A stretch of DNA of 64,000 bases from DATLLN01 sp963797175 (GTDB lineage Bacteria; Actinomycetota; Thermoleophilia; Gaiellales; JAICJC01), in NCBI GenBank assembly GCA_963797175.1, contig CAWCOL010000009.1, positions 558,001 through 622,000 of the forward strand. Reading direction: 5' to 3'. The notes below the pieces were generated by a model that was not told where the DNA came from, searched no databases, and was given only the letters and a program-made list of their open reading frames with translations. A program made the translations under genes and the position numbers. The number at the start of each line of letters is the position of its first letter. Within the stretch, counting starts at the first letter, position 1. Shown here in pieces: positions 16,516 to 24,322 of the stretch.

Positions 16516-17680
16516 CCACGAGGCGGCTGGAGTGCCGGTGGACGAGCTGACCGTTGGGGTCGTGGCGACGTCGGGCAAAGAGGACGAACGCCGGCTGCCG
16601 ATCCATCCCCGGCATCTGGAGCGGATCGACCCGGATCTCCGAAGCCGGATGTTCTTGGAGCGCGGCTACGGTGAGCGCCACGGGTTCGGCGACGACGAGA
16701 TCGGTGCGGCCGTCGGCGGGCTCCGGCCGCGCGAGCAGCTGATCGCGGAGTGCGACATCGTGGTCATCCCCAAGCCGGTGCACAGCGACGTGGCGGCGAT
16801 GCGCGCCGGCCAGGTGCTCTGGGGCTGGCCGCACTGCGTCCAGGACACCGAGCTGACCCAGCTCGCGATCGACCGCAGGCTGACCGTGATCGCCTGGGAG
16901 GCGATGAACCACTGGACGTCGGACGGCGCCTTCAGCCTGCACGTCTTTCACATGAACAACGAGCTGGCGGGCTACTCCTCGGTTCTCCACGCGCTCCAGC
17001 TGCGCGGCTCGTCGGGCCACTTCGGGCCTCGATTGCGGGCCGCTGTCATCAGCTTCGGCGCGACGGCGCGCGGCGCCGTGGCCGCGCTGCTTGCGCTCGG
17101 AGTCCATGACGTCGTCGTGCTGACACACCGAAACGTCCCGGCAGTCGCGTCGCCGATGCCGCCTGCGCGCCTGATGCGTTACGACCGCGACGATGCCCAT
17201 CCGGCGCGCCTCCCGGTACTCACACATCCCCACCAGGGCTCGCTTGCCGCCCATCTGTCCCAACACGACGTCGTCGTCAACTGCACACTCCAGGACACCG
17301 ATGACCCGCTGATCTTCGTGACGAACGACGATCTCGAACTGTTCCAGCGGGGGAGCCTGATCATCGACGTGTCATGCGACGAGGGGATGGGGTTCGAGTG
17401 GGCCCGACCCACCTCGTTCGATCAGCCGACGTTCACCGTCGGACCGGGCGTTCATTATTACGCCGTCGATCACAGTCCGTCGTATCTTTGGAACTCCGCC
17501 ACATGGGAGATCAGCGAGGCCCTCATCCCCCACATACACACGGTGATGGCGGGACCGGAACACTGGGAGGCAAGCGACACGATACGCCGCGCGATCGAGA
17601 TCCGAGACGGCGTCATCCAGAACCCCCGCATCGTGACGTTTCAGAACCGAGACACCGAGTACCCACACCGCCGGCACTGA
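16487..17680 (+). CDS. alanine dehydrogenase/N5-(carboxyethyl)ornithine synthase-like protein
   Basis: A 397-residue NAD(P)-binding protein of the alanine dehydrogenase/transhydrogenase superfamily. The N-terminal domain has LTVGVVATSGKEDERRLPIH with the conserved RRLPI strand and VVIPKPVHSDVAAMRAGQVL; the Rossmann part has RAAVISFGATARGAVAALLA; a later segment has GSLIIDVSCDEGMGFEWARP. Family members reduce pyruvate with ammonia or with the amino group of ornithine. The pattern resembles carboxyethylornithine synthase more than alanine dehydrogenase, but the substrate is unproven. ATG 16487 lies inside the zinc-ribbon gene; GTG 16532 after GAGGCGG is an alternative start. Confidence 0.78.
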   Translation: MRLTDAADTDHEAAGVPVDELTVGVVATSGKEDERRLPIHPRHLERIDPDLRSRMFLERGYGERHGFGDDEIGAAVGGLRPREQLIAECDIVVIPKPVHSDVAAMRAGQVLWGWPHCVQDTELTQLAIDRRLTVIAWEAMNHWTSDGAFSLHVFHMNNELAGYSSVLHALQLRGSSGHFGPRLRAAVISFGATARGAVAALLALGVHDVVVLTHRNVPAVASPMPPARLMRYDRDDAHPARLPVLTHPHQGSLAAHLSQHDVVVNCTLQDTDDPLIFVTNDDLELFQRGSLIIDVSCDEGMGFEWARPTSFDQPTFTVGPGVHYYAVDHSPSYLWNSATWEISEALIPHIHTVMAGPEHWEASDTIRRAIEIRDGVIQNPRIVTFQNRDTEYPHRRH

Positions 17681-17701
17681 CGCCGCGGAGACTCCACCCT
17701 G

Positions 17702-17707
17702 CTACAG
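17702..17707 (+). promoter_or_regulatory. -10-like TACAGT before leader copy B
   Basis: TACAGT lies 22 bp past the upstream stop. Transcription would start near 17714, exactly where similarity between the two leaders begins, so the shared part is likely transcribed RNA. Confidence 0.45.
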
Positions 17708-17713
17708 TGGGGT

Positions 17714-17870
17714 GACGCACTTCCTGTCGGGTGAGCAAACCGCCGAGCGTAAGCGGCCCCCGACCTTCGAGTGTGCTGGGTCGCAGTACTTCCGGTTTCC
17801 CCCAGGGCAACCGCTTGTAAGAATTATCGCGCGACCGACGCTCTGGATCTACCGAGGAAGGGAGCAGGAC
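17714..17870 (+). promoter_or_regulatory. structured 5' leader, copy B (candidate cis-regulatory RNA)
   Basis: Second copy of the leader described at 16217-16371. Possible structure: GTCGGG (17726-17731) with CCCGAC (17759-17764) enclosing CCGC/GCGG (17740-17743/17753-17756); the conserved single strand CCTTCGAGTGT (17764-17774); and a hairpin CGGTT-t-CCC/GGG-c-AACCG (17793-17813). The alternative pairing GTCGG with CCGAC at 17835-17839 competes with the first stem, and the 17-mer at 17848-17864 carries the ribosome-binding site. Mutually exclusive stems and paired changes between the copies suggest a regulatory RNA switch. Confidence 0.6.
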
Positions 17871-18158
17871 ATGTATGCCCTGATCCGCCAGTACGACGGT
17901 CTCGACGCCACCATGCGCGAGTCCGCAACGCACAAGGCCAACACCGAGCTGCGGCCGATTCTGGCCAAGGCCCCCGGGTTTGTCTCCTACGAGCTGATCC
18001 AGCCCGATAGCAAGAGCGACGCGATCGCGTCGGTCAGTGTGTTCGACACGCGTGCGAACGCTGAGGCGTCCCACAAGACCGCCGGCGAGTGGGTTCGTTC
18101 GAACCTGCCGTCGCTCACCGAGCCCACGCAGGTCGCTGGGGAATTGGTCGCTCACTAG
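17871..18158 (+). CDS. ABM-like small protein (95 aa)
   Basis: A 95-residue protein with the ABM/dimeric alpha-beta barrel look: MYALIRQYDGLDATMRESAT, then AKAPGFVSYELIQPDSKSDA and SVSVFDTRANAEASHKTAGE, ending in VAGELVAH. The second and third blocks are the usual hydrophobic strand and the ADDFR/EEH-like helix. Enzymatic function is uncertain. ATG 17871 follows GGAAGGGAG by eight bases inside the conserved leader; the frame reaches back to 17712 but that part is the leader RNA. It is the only gene of its unit and is followed by a terminator. Confidence 0.72.
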   Translation: MYALIRQYDGLDATMRESATHKANTELRPILAKAPGFVSYELIQPDSKSDAIASVSVFDTRANAEASHKTAGEWVRSNLPSLTEPTQVAGELVAH

Positions 18159-18165
18159 CCAATCG

Positions 18166-18196
18166 CTCGGGGGCGGCGCGGTTCGTCGCCCCCGAG
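18166..18196. terminator. bidirectional terminator hairpin
   Basis: CTCGGGGGCG (18166-18175) pairs perfectly with CGCCCCCGAG (18187-18196), and the stem may extend three more pairs. It lies between the convergent ABM-like gene and histidine kinase gene. Confidence 0.75.
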
Positions 18197-18259
18197 TGCT
18201 CCACCGTGCCCGCGCTCAGCTCGCCGACGTCAGCGCTTCCCTGGCAGATCTGATCGACG

Positions 18260-19621
18260 CTAGCGTGCGCTGACCGAGGAGGGCATGAGCAGCGAGACCG
18301 TCGCGCCCCCCGCTGGACGGTTTCCCGCCTCCGCATGGCCGCCGTGTGCTTCAGCGATGGCGTTTGCCAGCGCCAGCCCCAGCCCGGCTCCGGATGGGTT
18401 GCTCGCCGCGCGGTTGAACGGCTGGAACGTCGCCGCAAGCGACTCGTCGCTGAACCCCGGCCCGTCGTCCTCGACGCAGATGGAGACCATGCCGCCCTGC
18501 GCCACCGCCCTGACCACGACGCGCCCTCCCTCGGGCGTGTGGCGAAGGGCGTTGTCGAGCAGGTTGTCGAGCGCCTGCCGGACGGCGGTCGAGTCGAGAT
18601 CGCAGATCACGTCATCGGCCTCCTCCACGATTTCGATGCGGAGCCCGGCGGCGAGGGTGCGGAACGCCGCCGCGCGCTCCGCGACAAGCACGCGAAGCGC
18701 AGTGGCCGTTCGGTCGACCCGCAGGCCCGACTCCGAGCTCCGGGCCATCGCCAGCAGCCGCTCGGTGATCGCCACCAGGTGACGGATCTGCATGATCGCG
18801 GACTCCAGCGCCGCTCGCAGCTCGAGTTCAGTGCGCGGCGAGGAGAGGGCGGAGTCGACCTCAGCCTTGAGGATCGTCAGCGGCGTCCGCAGCTCGTGGC
18901 TTGCGTTCGCCGAGAAGGTGCGCTCACGGTGGATCGCCGCCCGCAGTCGATCGAACGTCTCGTTCAGCGTCGTCGCGAGCGACGTCAGCATCGGGTCGCC
19001 CCGCGGCACGGCCAGCCGCCCCTCCGGCTGCACGTCACCGATCGCCGCCGCTTCGAGGCTCATCCGGCGCAGGGGACGCAGCGCGGCTCCGGCGAGTAGC
19101 CATCCGCCGATCGAGGCAACCAGCAGCGCCACGGGCAGCGCGATAAGGAACACCTCCAGCAGCCTGGTCAGCGCCTCGCGGGTGTCGCTCAGGGTGGCTC
19201 CGACCACCAGATACGTCCGCCGCCCTCCCACCGTCGTTGGCACCTCGAGCAGGCGGGCCGGCTCCAGCCCAGCAGGCGTACCGTCGTGGAACCACGGGCG
19301 CGCGTGTCCCAGCTCGGACGGCGCCAACAGCGGGCGCGCGGAGACGGACCGCGTCGCGGCGATGACGCGACCGTCCGCGCTCAGGAGTTGCGCGAACGAC
19401 TCGTCGTTGTCCGCCAGCCGGCCGCTGCTGCGCGGGAGGCGGTGGACGGTGTCCGCGGCCGCGATCAGCGCCTGAGCCCGCGCGCGAAGACCGAGGTCGA
19501 CCTCCGACCGCAAGTCGTTCCGAACCTGGGAGTAGACGAAGCTCGCCACGCCCAGCGAGACAACGGTCATGCCGAGCGCGAACGCGAGGGTGAGCCGGGC
19601 CCTAAGCGAGATCCCGGACAT
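18260..19621 (-). CDS. two-component sensor histidine kinase
   Basis: A 453-residue membrane sensor kinase. ATG 19621 (MSGISLRARLTLAFALGM) starts TM1; TM2 is LIALPVALLVASIGGWLLAG near residue 180, followed by a HAMP segment. The DHp domain holds the phosphoacceptor histidine in SANASHELRTPLTILKAEVD; the ATPase domain has the N box QALDNLLDNALRHTPEGG, the G1 box VEDDGPGFSDESL and the G2 box GAGLGLALANAIAEAHGG. The extracytoplasmic loop of about 130 residues is the likely sensor; the ligand is unknown. The start overlaps the response-regulator stop by 20 nt, so the pair is co-translated. Confidence 0.9.
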   Translation of the reverse strand: MSGISLRARLTLAFALGMTVVSLGVASFVYSQVRNDLRSEVDLGLRARAQALIAAADTVHRLPRSSGRLADNDESFAQLLSADGRVIAATRSVSARPLLAPSELGHARPWFHDGTPAGLEPARLLEVPTTVGGRRTYLVVGATLSDTREALTRLLEVFLIALPVALLVASIGGWLLAGAALRPLRRMSLEAAAIGDVQPEGRLAVPRGDPMLTSLATTLNETFDRLRAAIHRERTFSANASHELRTPLTILKAEVDSALSSPRTELELRAALESAIMQIRHLVAITERLLAMARSSESGLRVDRTATALRVLVAERAAAFRTLAAGLRIEIVEEADDVICDLDSTAVRQALDNLLDNALRHTPEGGRVVVRAVAQGGMVSICVEDDGPGFSDESLAATFQPFNRAASNPSGAGLGLALANAIAEAHGGHAEAGNRPAGGATVSLLMPSSVSAR

Positions 19622-20294
19622 CAGCGTCGTCCGTGAGGCGATACCCGACCCCGCGCACGGTGACCAGACTTCGGCGCCCGAACGGCCTGTCGATCTTCTC
19701 CCGCAGCCGGCCGACGTAGACATCGACGATGTTGGAGTCCCCGCGGTAGGACCCGTCCCACACCGCCTCGATCAGCCGGTCGCGGGAGACGGCGGCACAC
19801 CGGTTCCGGATCAGGTACTCGAGCAATGCGAACTCCTTCGCGGTCACATCGAGCGGGACGCCGGCGCGCGTGACCGTATGGGTGGCCGGATCGAGCCGGA
19901 GGTCGCCGACCGCCATCGTCGCCGGCCGCTCGTTCCCGCCTCGCCGCACCAACGCTCGGAGCCGGGCGAAGAGCTCGGCGAACTCGAACGGTTTGGTCAG
20001 GTAGTCGTCCGCACCCTGGTCGAGACCGCGAACGCGGTCGTCCAGCCCGTCGCGTGCGGTCAGCACGAGGATCGGCGTCCAGCAGCCCCGCCGTCGCAGC
20101 TGCGCGCAGACGTCGAGACCGTCCATGTCGGGCAGCCGGAGATCGAGGACGATCGCGTCGTGGGAGGAGGCGGTGGCGATCCGAACCGCCTCCTGGCCGG
20201 TGGTCGCGGCATCGACCGCGTAGCCCTCCTCGCGCAGGCGCTGCGCGATGATCTCGCATAACCGCACGGCATCCTCGACGACCAGCACTCGCAT
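19602..20294 (-). CDS. OmpR/PhoB-family response regulator
   Basis: A 230-residue regulator. The receiver domain has the acidic pair in MRVLVVEDAVRLCEI, the phospho-aspartate in AIVLDLRLPDMDGLDV and the lysine in YLTKPFEFAELFARL. The C-terminal winged helix shows AKEFALLEYLIRNRCAAVSR, NIVDVYVGRLREKIDRPF and VTVRGVGYRL. The start is set by GAGGAGG nine bases before ATG 20294. It is phosphorylated by the adjacent kinase; targets are unknown, but the divergent secreted-protein gene 131 bp away is the first candidate. Confidence 0.92.
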   Translation of the reverse strand: MRVLVVEDAVRLCEIIAQRLREEGYAVDAATTGQEAVRIATASSHDAIVLDLRLPDMDGLDVCAQLRRRGCWTPILVLTARDGLDDRVRGLDQGADDYLTKPFEFAELFARLRALVRRGGNERPATMAVGDLRLDPATHTVTRAGVPLDVTAKEFALLEYLIRNRCAAVSRDRLIEAVWDGSYRGDSNIVDVYVGRLREKIDRPFGRRSLVTVRGVGYRLTDDADVRDLA

Positions 20295-20425
20295 GACCGA
20301 CCTCCTCGACCAGTGTACGGCCCGGAGCGCGAACGGAGCAGAATCGGCCGGGCCGTTTTCATCTCCGGTTCAGATCACGCTGGCACCGTGGGTGTCCGGC
20401 CACCCACCGAACAAGGAGCTCGAAC

Positions 20426-21157
20426 ATGCGCAGGCCAACATTCACGCGCACCGCCGCCGCGGCAACCGGCCTGGCGGTCGTCGCCGCGGCCTCGGCTCTC
20501 CACTCGAGCCATCCCAGCGCCGCCCACGCCGCGGCGGCGCAGGGCCTCGACCCCGCGCACTTCGGGCACGAGATCACGAACCCCTACCTGCCCTACCGCC
20601 CCGGCTCGGTCTGGGTCTATTCCGGGATCAAGGACGGCGTGTCCCAGCGCGACGTCGTGCGGGCGACCGATCGCACCCGAACCATCCTCGGCATCCATGC
20701 CACCGTGGTCACCGACGTGGCCACCCACGACGGCAGGGTGCTCGAGCGGACGACGGACTGGTACGCGCAGGACGACCGCGGCAACGTCTGGTACCTCGGC
20801 GAGCAGACCGCCGACTACACCGGCGGGACGGTCGACACCTCGGGCTCGTGGCAGGCGGGAGTGAAAGGCGCGCGGGCGGGCATCGTCATGACGGCCCACC
20901 CGGCGATCGGCGACACGCATCGCCAGGAGTACTGGCGGGGGCATGCCGAGGATCAGTACTGGCTGGTCGATCTCGGCCAGCGGGTGACGGTGCCGGCTGG
21001 GACGTTCACGCACGCCGCCCTGACGCTGGAGTGGTCGCGACTCGAGCCGAACGTGATCGACCGCAAGGACTATGTCCGTGGCATCGGCGTCGTCAGGGAG
21101 CAGGCGGCGCAGGGCCCGGCGGAGGTCGCCGGCCTCGTCCGGTTCGTGCATCCGTAG
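20426..21157 (+). CDS. secreted protein of unknown function
   Basis: A 243-residue exported protein. ATG 20426 follows AAGGAG by eight bases; the start MRRPTFTRTAAAATGLAVVA then ASAL is a signal peptide with cleavage near AHAAAAQ. The mature part has the conserved-looking HFGHEITNPYLPYRPGSVWV, a recurring secreted module in which a carbonate-like compact beta protein begins with NPYLP..PG..W.Y, followed by VTDVATHDGRVLERTTDWYA and VPAGTFTHAALTLEW. I do not know its activity. It is divergent from the two-component system and may be its output. It ends 21 bp before the convergent membrane gene. Confidence 0.7.
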   Translation: MRRPTFTRTAAAATGLAVVAAASALHSSHPSAAHAAAAQGLDPAHFGHEITNPYLPYRPGSVWVYSGIKDGVSQRDVVRATDRTRTILGIHATVVTDVATHDGRVLERTTDWYAQDDRGNVWYLGEQTADYTGGTVDTSGSWQAGVKGARAGIVMTAHPAIGDTHRQEYWRGHAEDQYWLVDLGQRVTVPAGTFTHAALTLEWSRLEPNVIDRKDYVRGIGVVREQAAQGPAEVAGLVRFVHP

Positions 21158-21178
21158 AGGCCAGCCGAACACAGAGCC

Positions 21179-21583
21179 TCAGTTGTCTGCGCACCAGCCC
21201 ATCGGGACGTCGTGTCCGTAGCCGACGACCAGTAGGGCAACGACGATCAGCGGGGCCAGCAGGCAGAACACGGGCAGCCAGACGCGGGCCGCGACGATGC
21301 CCGTGATCACCACGGCGACACTCGCCAGCGCCAGGCGGTTGGCGACATGGGTGACGCTTGCGATCGCGGCCAGCGATGAGTCGAACGCGGCCTGCTTCAC
21401 CGGCGGCTGCGGGATCGTGCAGCCGAGCGGTGGTATCACGATCCGGGTGGCGGCATAGAGGACGACCAGGCTCGCCAGGCTGAGCCCGACCGACAGGACG
21501 GCCCACGACGGCCATGCCAAGATCGTCGTCCTGCTCGCCGACACCATCCGCTGGACGAGCACGCTGGTCGGCAGGTCGCTCAC
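21179..21583 (-). CDS. small integral membrane protein of unknown function
   Basis: 134 residues with about three hydrophobic segments: WAVLSVGLSLASLVVLYAAT, LALASVAVVITGIVAARVWL and FCLLAPLIVVALLVVGYG. A hydrophilic loop with PPLGCTIPQPPVKQAAFDSS lies outside or inside the membrane, and a second cysteine is in the tail MGWCADN. GTG 21583 has GGAG eight bases upstream. No family is recognised and its partner genes are unclear. Confidence 0.6.
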   Translation of the reverse strand: MSDLPTSVLVQRMVSASRTTILAWPSWAVLSVGLSLASLVVLYAATRIVIPPLGCTIPQPPVKQAAFDSSLAAIASVTHVANRLALASVAVVITGIVAARVWLPVFCLLAPLIVVALLVVGYGHDVPMGWCADN

Positions 21584-21654
21584 TCGGAGCTCCGGCGCAC
21601 CGCCGGCGTTGCTCCCGGCGGCGCGGCCGCCTGATCGGCGTGGTGCCTGATTTC

Positions 21655-21778
21655 CATCTCGCGCAAGCTATATCGCATACAGGCTATTGTCAAGGTTGGC
21701 CGGCGTTTACGGATTTGGACACCCAGGGTACGGGCGGCACAGGCACGGCCCGGCGCCGTGTGGGGACAGGAGGTCCGA
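21655..21778 (+). promoter_or_regulatory. AT-richer promoter region of the sugar ABC operon
   Basis: This stretch is clearly lower in GC than its surroundings (GCAAGCTATATCGCATACAG and onward, with TATTGTCAAGG). It precedes the ABC operon, whose ATG has a strong AGGAGGT. Hexamers are not certain. Confidence 0.4.
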
Positions 21779-23011
21779 ATGGCAGGCGTGAGCTTCGCGG
21801 CGGTGTCGAAGGTCTATCCGGACGGCACCGAGGCGGTATCGGCCCTCGATCTGGCGATCCAGGACGGCGAGTTCATGGTGCTGGTCGGTCCGTCGGGCTG
21901 CGGCAAGACGACGGCGCTGCGCATGGTCGCCGGCCTCGAGGAGATCAGCTCCGGATCGCTCTCAATCGGTGATCGCGTCGTCAACCATGTCGCCCCACGC
22001 GACCGCGACATCGCGATGGTGTTCCAGAGCTACGCGCTCTACCCGCACCTGTCGGTGTTCGAGAACATCGCCTTCTCGCTGCGCATGCGCGGGGCGCCGA
22101 AGGACGAGATCGACCGCCGCGTCCGCTCCACCGCGGAGACGCTCGGCCTCGACGAGCTGCTCGACCGCAAGCCGCGTGCGCTCTCCGGCGGGCAGCGACA
22201 GCGGGTGGCGATGGGCCGCGCGATCGTCCGCGAGCCGGCCGCCTTCCTGATGGACGAGCCGCTGTCCAACCTCGACGCCAAGCTGCGCGTCCAGACCCGC
22301 GCGGAGATCAGCGCCCTCCAGGACCGGCTGGGCACGACCACGATCTACGTCACCCACGACCAGGTCGAGGCGATGACGATGGGCGACCGCGTCGCCGTGA
22401 TGCGCAAGGGCCGCCTCCAGCAGGTGGACGAGCCGCAGACGCTGTACGACCGGCCGGTCAACGTCTTCGTCGGCGGCTTCATCGGCAGCCCGGCCATGAA
22501 CATGCTCGAGGTGACGCTGCGCGAGGCGGACGGCGGGCTCGCCGCCGAGCTGCCCGGCGGCGACCTCGACCTGGGCGAGGCGCTGGCCGCGCGGCCCGCG
22601 CTGCGGTCCCACCTGGGCGGCCCGGTCATCCTCGGCATCCGGCCGGAGGACATGGAGGATGCGGCGCTCGTCCCCGACGCGCCCGCCGGCCGGCGGATTC
22701 GCGGCGTCGTCAAGCTGCGCGAGTCGCTCGGCTCGCTGGTGATGGCGCACATCTCCGTCGAGGCCGCAGCGGCGGCCACCGACCTCAGCCGCGAGCTGGC
22801 AGGCGAGGGCGTCGCCACGGAGCGCGGCGCGCAGCTGATCGGCGGCGGTGAGGGCACCCTCGTCACCGCGTCCTTCGGCGCGCGGTCGCAGGTGCGGGAG
22901 GGATCGCAGGTCGAGGCCGTCGTGGACGTCCGCAACCTGCACTTCTTCGACCCCCAGACCGGGCTCGGGATCTACGGCGAGACGACCAACGGATCGGGAG
23001 GAACACCATGA
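21779..23011 (+). CDS. ABC transporter ATP-binding protein, UgpC/MsmK (sugar) type
   Basis: A 410-residue ATPase that powers the importer encoded by the next three genes. ATG 21779 (MAGVSFAAVSKVYPDG) follows AGGAGGT at good spacing, so it is preferred to an upstream in-frame start. Seen: Walker A VGPSGCGKTT near residue 40, Q-loop MVFQSYALYPHLSVF, signature LSGGQRQRVAMGRAI, Walker B FLMDEPLSNLDAKL, H-loop VTHDQVEAMTMGDRV, and a C-terminal TOBE region (ILGIRPEDMEDA). The length and regulatory tail match CUT1 carbohydrate importers. The stop overlaps the next gene as ATGA. Confidence 0.93.
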   Translation: MAGVSFAAVSKVYPDGTEAVSALDLAIQDGEFMVLVGPSGCGKTTALRMVAGLEEISSGSLSIGDRVVNHVAPRDRDIAMVFQSYALYPHLSVFENIAFSLRMRGAPKDEIDRRVRSTAETLGLDELLDRKPRALSGGQRQRVAMGRAIVREPAAFLMDEPLSNLDAKLRVQTRAEISALQDRLGTTTIYVTHDQVEAMTMGDRVAVMRKGRLQQVDEPQTLYDRPVNVFVGGFIGSPAMNMLEVTLREADGGLAAELPGGDLDLGEALAARPALRSHLGGPVILGIRPEDMEDAALVPDAPAGRRIRGVVKLRESLGSLVMAHISVEAAAAATDLSRELAGEGVATERGAQLIGGGEGTLVTASFGARSQVREGSQVEAVVDVRNLHFFDPQTGLGIYGETTNGSGGTP

Positions 23012-24318
23012 GGGCACGACTGACAACGGCCACGGTCATCCTGCTGGTCGCGATCGCGGCGGGCTGCGGCGGTGGCAGCAGTGGAGGCAGTTCCGGCGGC
23101 TCCGGAGGGACGACCAGTAACATCTCGGGGTCGATCTCCGTGATGGGCGTCTGGGCCGGTCCCGAGCAGGCGGCCTTCCAGAAGGTGATCGACGGGTTCA
23201 CCGCCCAGAACCCGAACGTCTCCGTCCACTACACCTCGGCCGGCGACCAGCTGCCGACGCAGCTCTCGACCGCCGTGGCCGGCGGGAAGCCGCCCAGCGT
23301 CGCCTTCGTCGCGCAGCCGGGGCTGATCAAGGACTTCGTCGGCAAGGGCGCGCTGAAGCCCATCCAGTTCGCCAAGGCCGACGTCGTCAAGAATCTGGGC
23401 GACTCGGCGGCGCAGATCGGCAGCGTCAACGGCACCCTCTACGGCGTCCTCTACAAGGCGGCCAACAAGTCGCTGGTCTGGTACAACGTCAAGGCCTACC
23501 AGGACGCCGGCGTCCAGCCCGCCAAGACATGGGCCGACTTCATCAAGAACGCCGGGACACTGAAGGCATCGGGCATTCCCGCGTACTCGATCGGCGCCGA
23601 CGTCGGCTGGCCGATCACCGACTGGTTCGAGAACATCTACCTGAGCCAGGCCGGGCCGGACATGTACGACAAGCTCTCACAGCACCAGATCCCCTGGACC
23701 GACGCGTCGGTGAAGAAGGCGCTGCAGACCATGGCCCAGGTGCTGGGCGACACCAGCAACATCTACGGCGGCACGTCGGGCATGCTGCAGACGGACTTCC
23801 CGACCTCGGTCGGCAACGTCCTGGCCGACCCGGCCAAGGCCGCCCAGATCATGGAGGGCGACTTCGTCCCCGGTGCGGTGAAGACGACGCTGCAGCCGGG
23901 TACGGGCTACAACGTCTTCCCGTTCCCGCAGGTCGGCAGCACGCCGAACCTCGTCGTCGGCGGCGGTGACATCGCCGTCTCGTTCGACGACTCGCCGGCA
24001 GTGAAGGCGTTCATGACGTACCTGACGACCACCCAGGCGGCGGAGATCTGGGCGAAGCAGGGCGGCTTTGCCTCGCTCAACAAGGGCCTCGACCCGAGCG
24101 TCTACCCGAGCCAGATCGAGCAGACGACCGCGGGCGTGCTGTCCAGCGCGACCGCGTTCCGGTTCGACATGTCCGACCTCCAGCCGGCGGCGTTCGGCGC
24201 CACGGTCGGCCAGGGCGAGTGGAAGATCTTCACCGACTTCGCCAAGGAACCGAGCAACGTCAACGGCACCGCAGCCGCGCTCGAGAGCGCCGCGGCCAAG
24301 GCGTACGCGAACGGCTGA
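23008..24318 (+). CDS. ABC transporter extracellular solute-binding lipoprotein (CUT1 sugar type)
   Basis: A 436-residue substrate-binding lipoprotein. The signal MRARLTTATVILLVAIAAGC ends at lipid-anchored Cys20, followed by a Gly/Ser linker. The mature part is a periplasmic-binding fold of cluster B: SISVMGVWAGPEQAAFQKVI, AFVAQPGLIKDFVGKGALKP, LVWYNVKAYQDAGVQPAKTW and the C-terminal FPFPQVGSTPNLVVGGGDIA. This suits oligosaccharide or glycoside capture at the outer face of the membrane. ATG 23008 overlaps the ATPase stop. The ligand is not predictable. Confidence 0.92.
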   Translation: MRARLTTATVILLVAIAAGCGGGSSGGSSGGSGGTTSNISGSISVMGVWAGPEQAAFQKVIDGFTAQNPNVSVHYTSAGDQLPTQLSTAVAGGKPPSVAFVAQPGLIKDFVGKGALKPIQFAKADVVKNLGDSAAQIGSVNGTLYGVLYKAANKSLVWYNVKAYQDAGVQPAKTWADFIKNAGTLKASGIPAYSIGADVGWPITDWFENIYLSQAGPDMYDKLSQHQIPWTDASVKKALQTMAQVLGDTSNIYGGTSGMLQTDFPTSVGNVLADPAKAAQIMEGDFVPGAVKTTLQPGTGYNVFPFPQVGSTPNLVVGGGDIAVSFDDSPAVKAFMTYLTTTQAAEIWAKQGGFASLNKGLDPSVYPSQIEQTTAGVLSSATAFRFDMSDLQPAAFGATVGQGEWKIFTDFAKEPSNVNGTAAALESAAAKAYANG

Positions 24319-24322
24319 TCGC

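Noticed and set aside
17714..17870. Leader B as a GEMM (c-di-GMP) riboswitch because of GGTGAGCAAACC
   Set aside because: The second conserved GEMM block and the overall helix order are absent; the similarity is a short local match.
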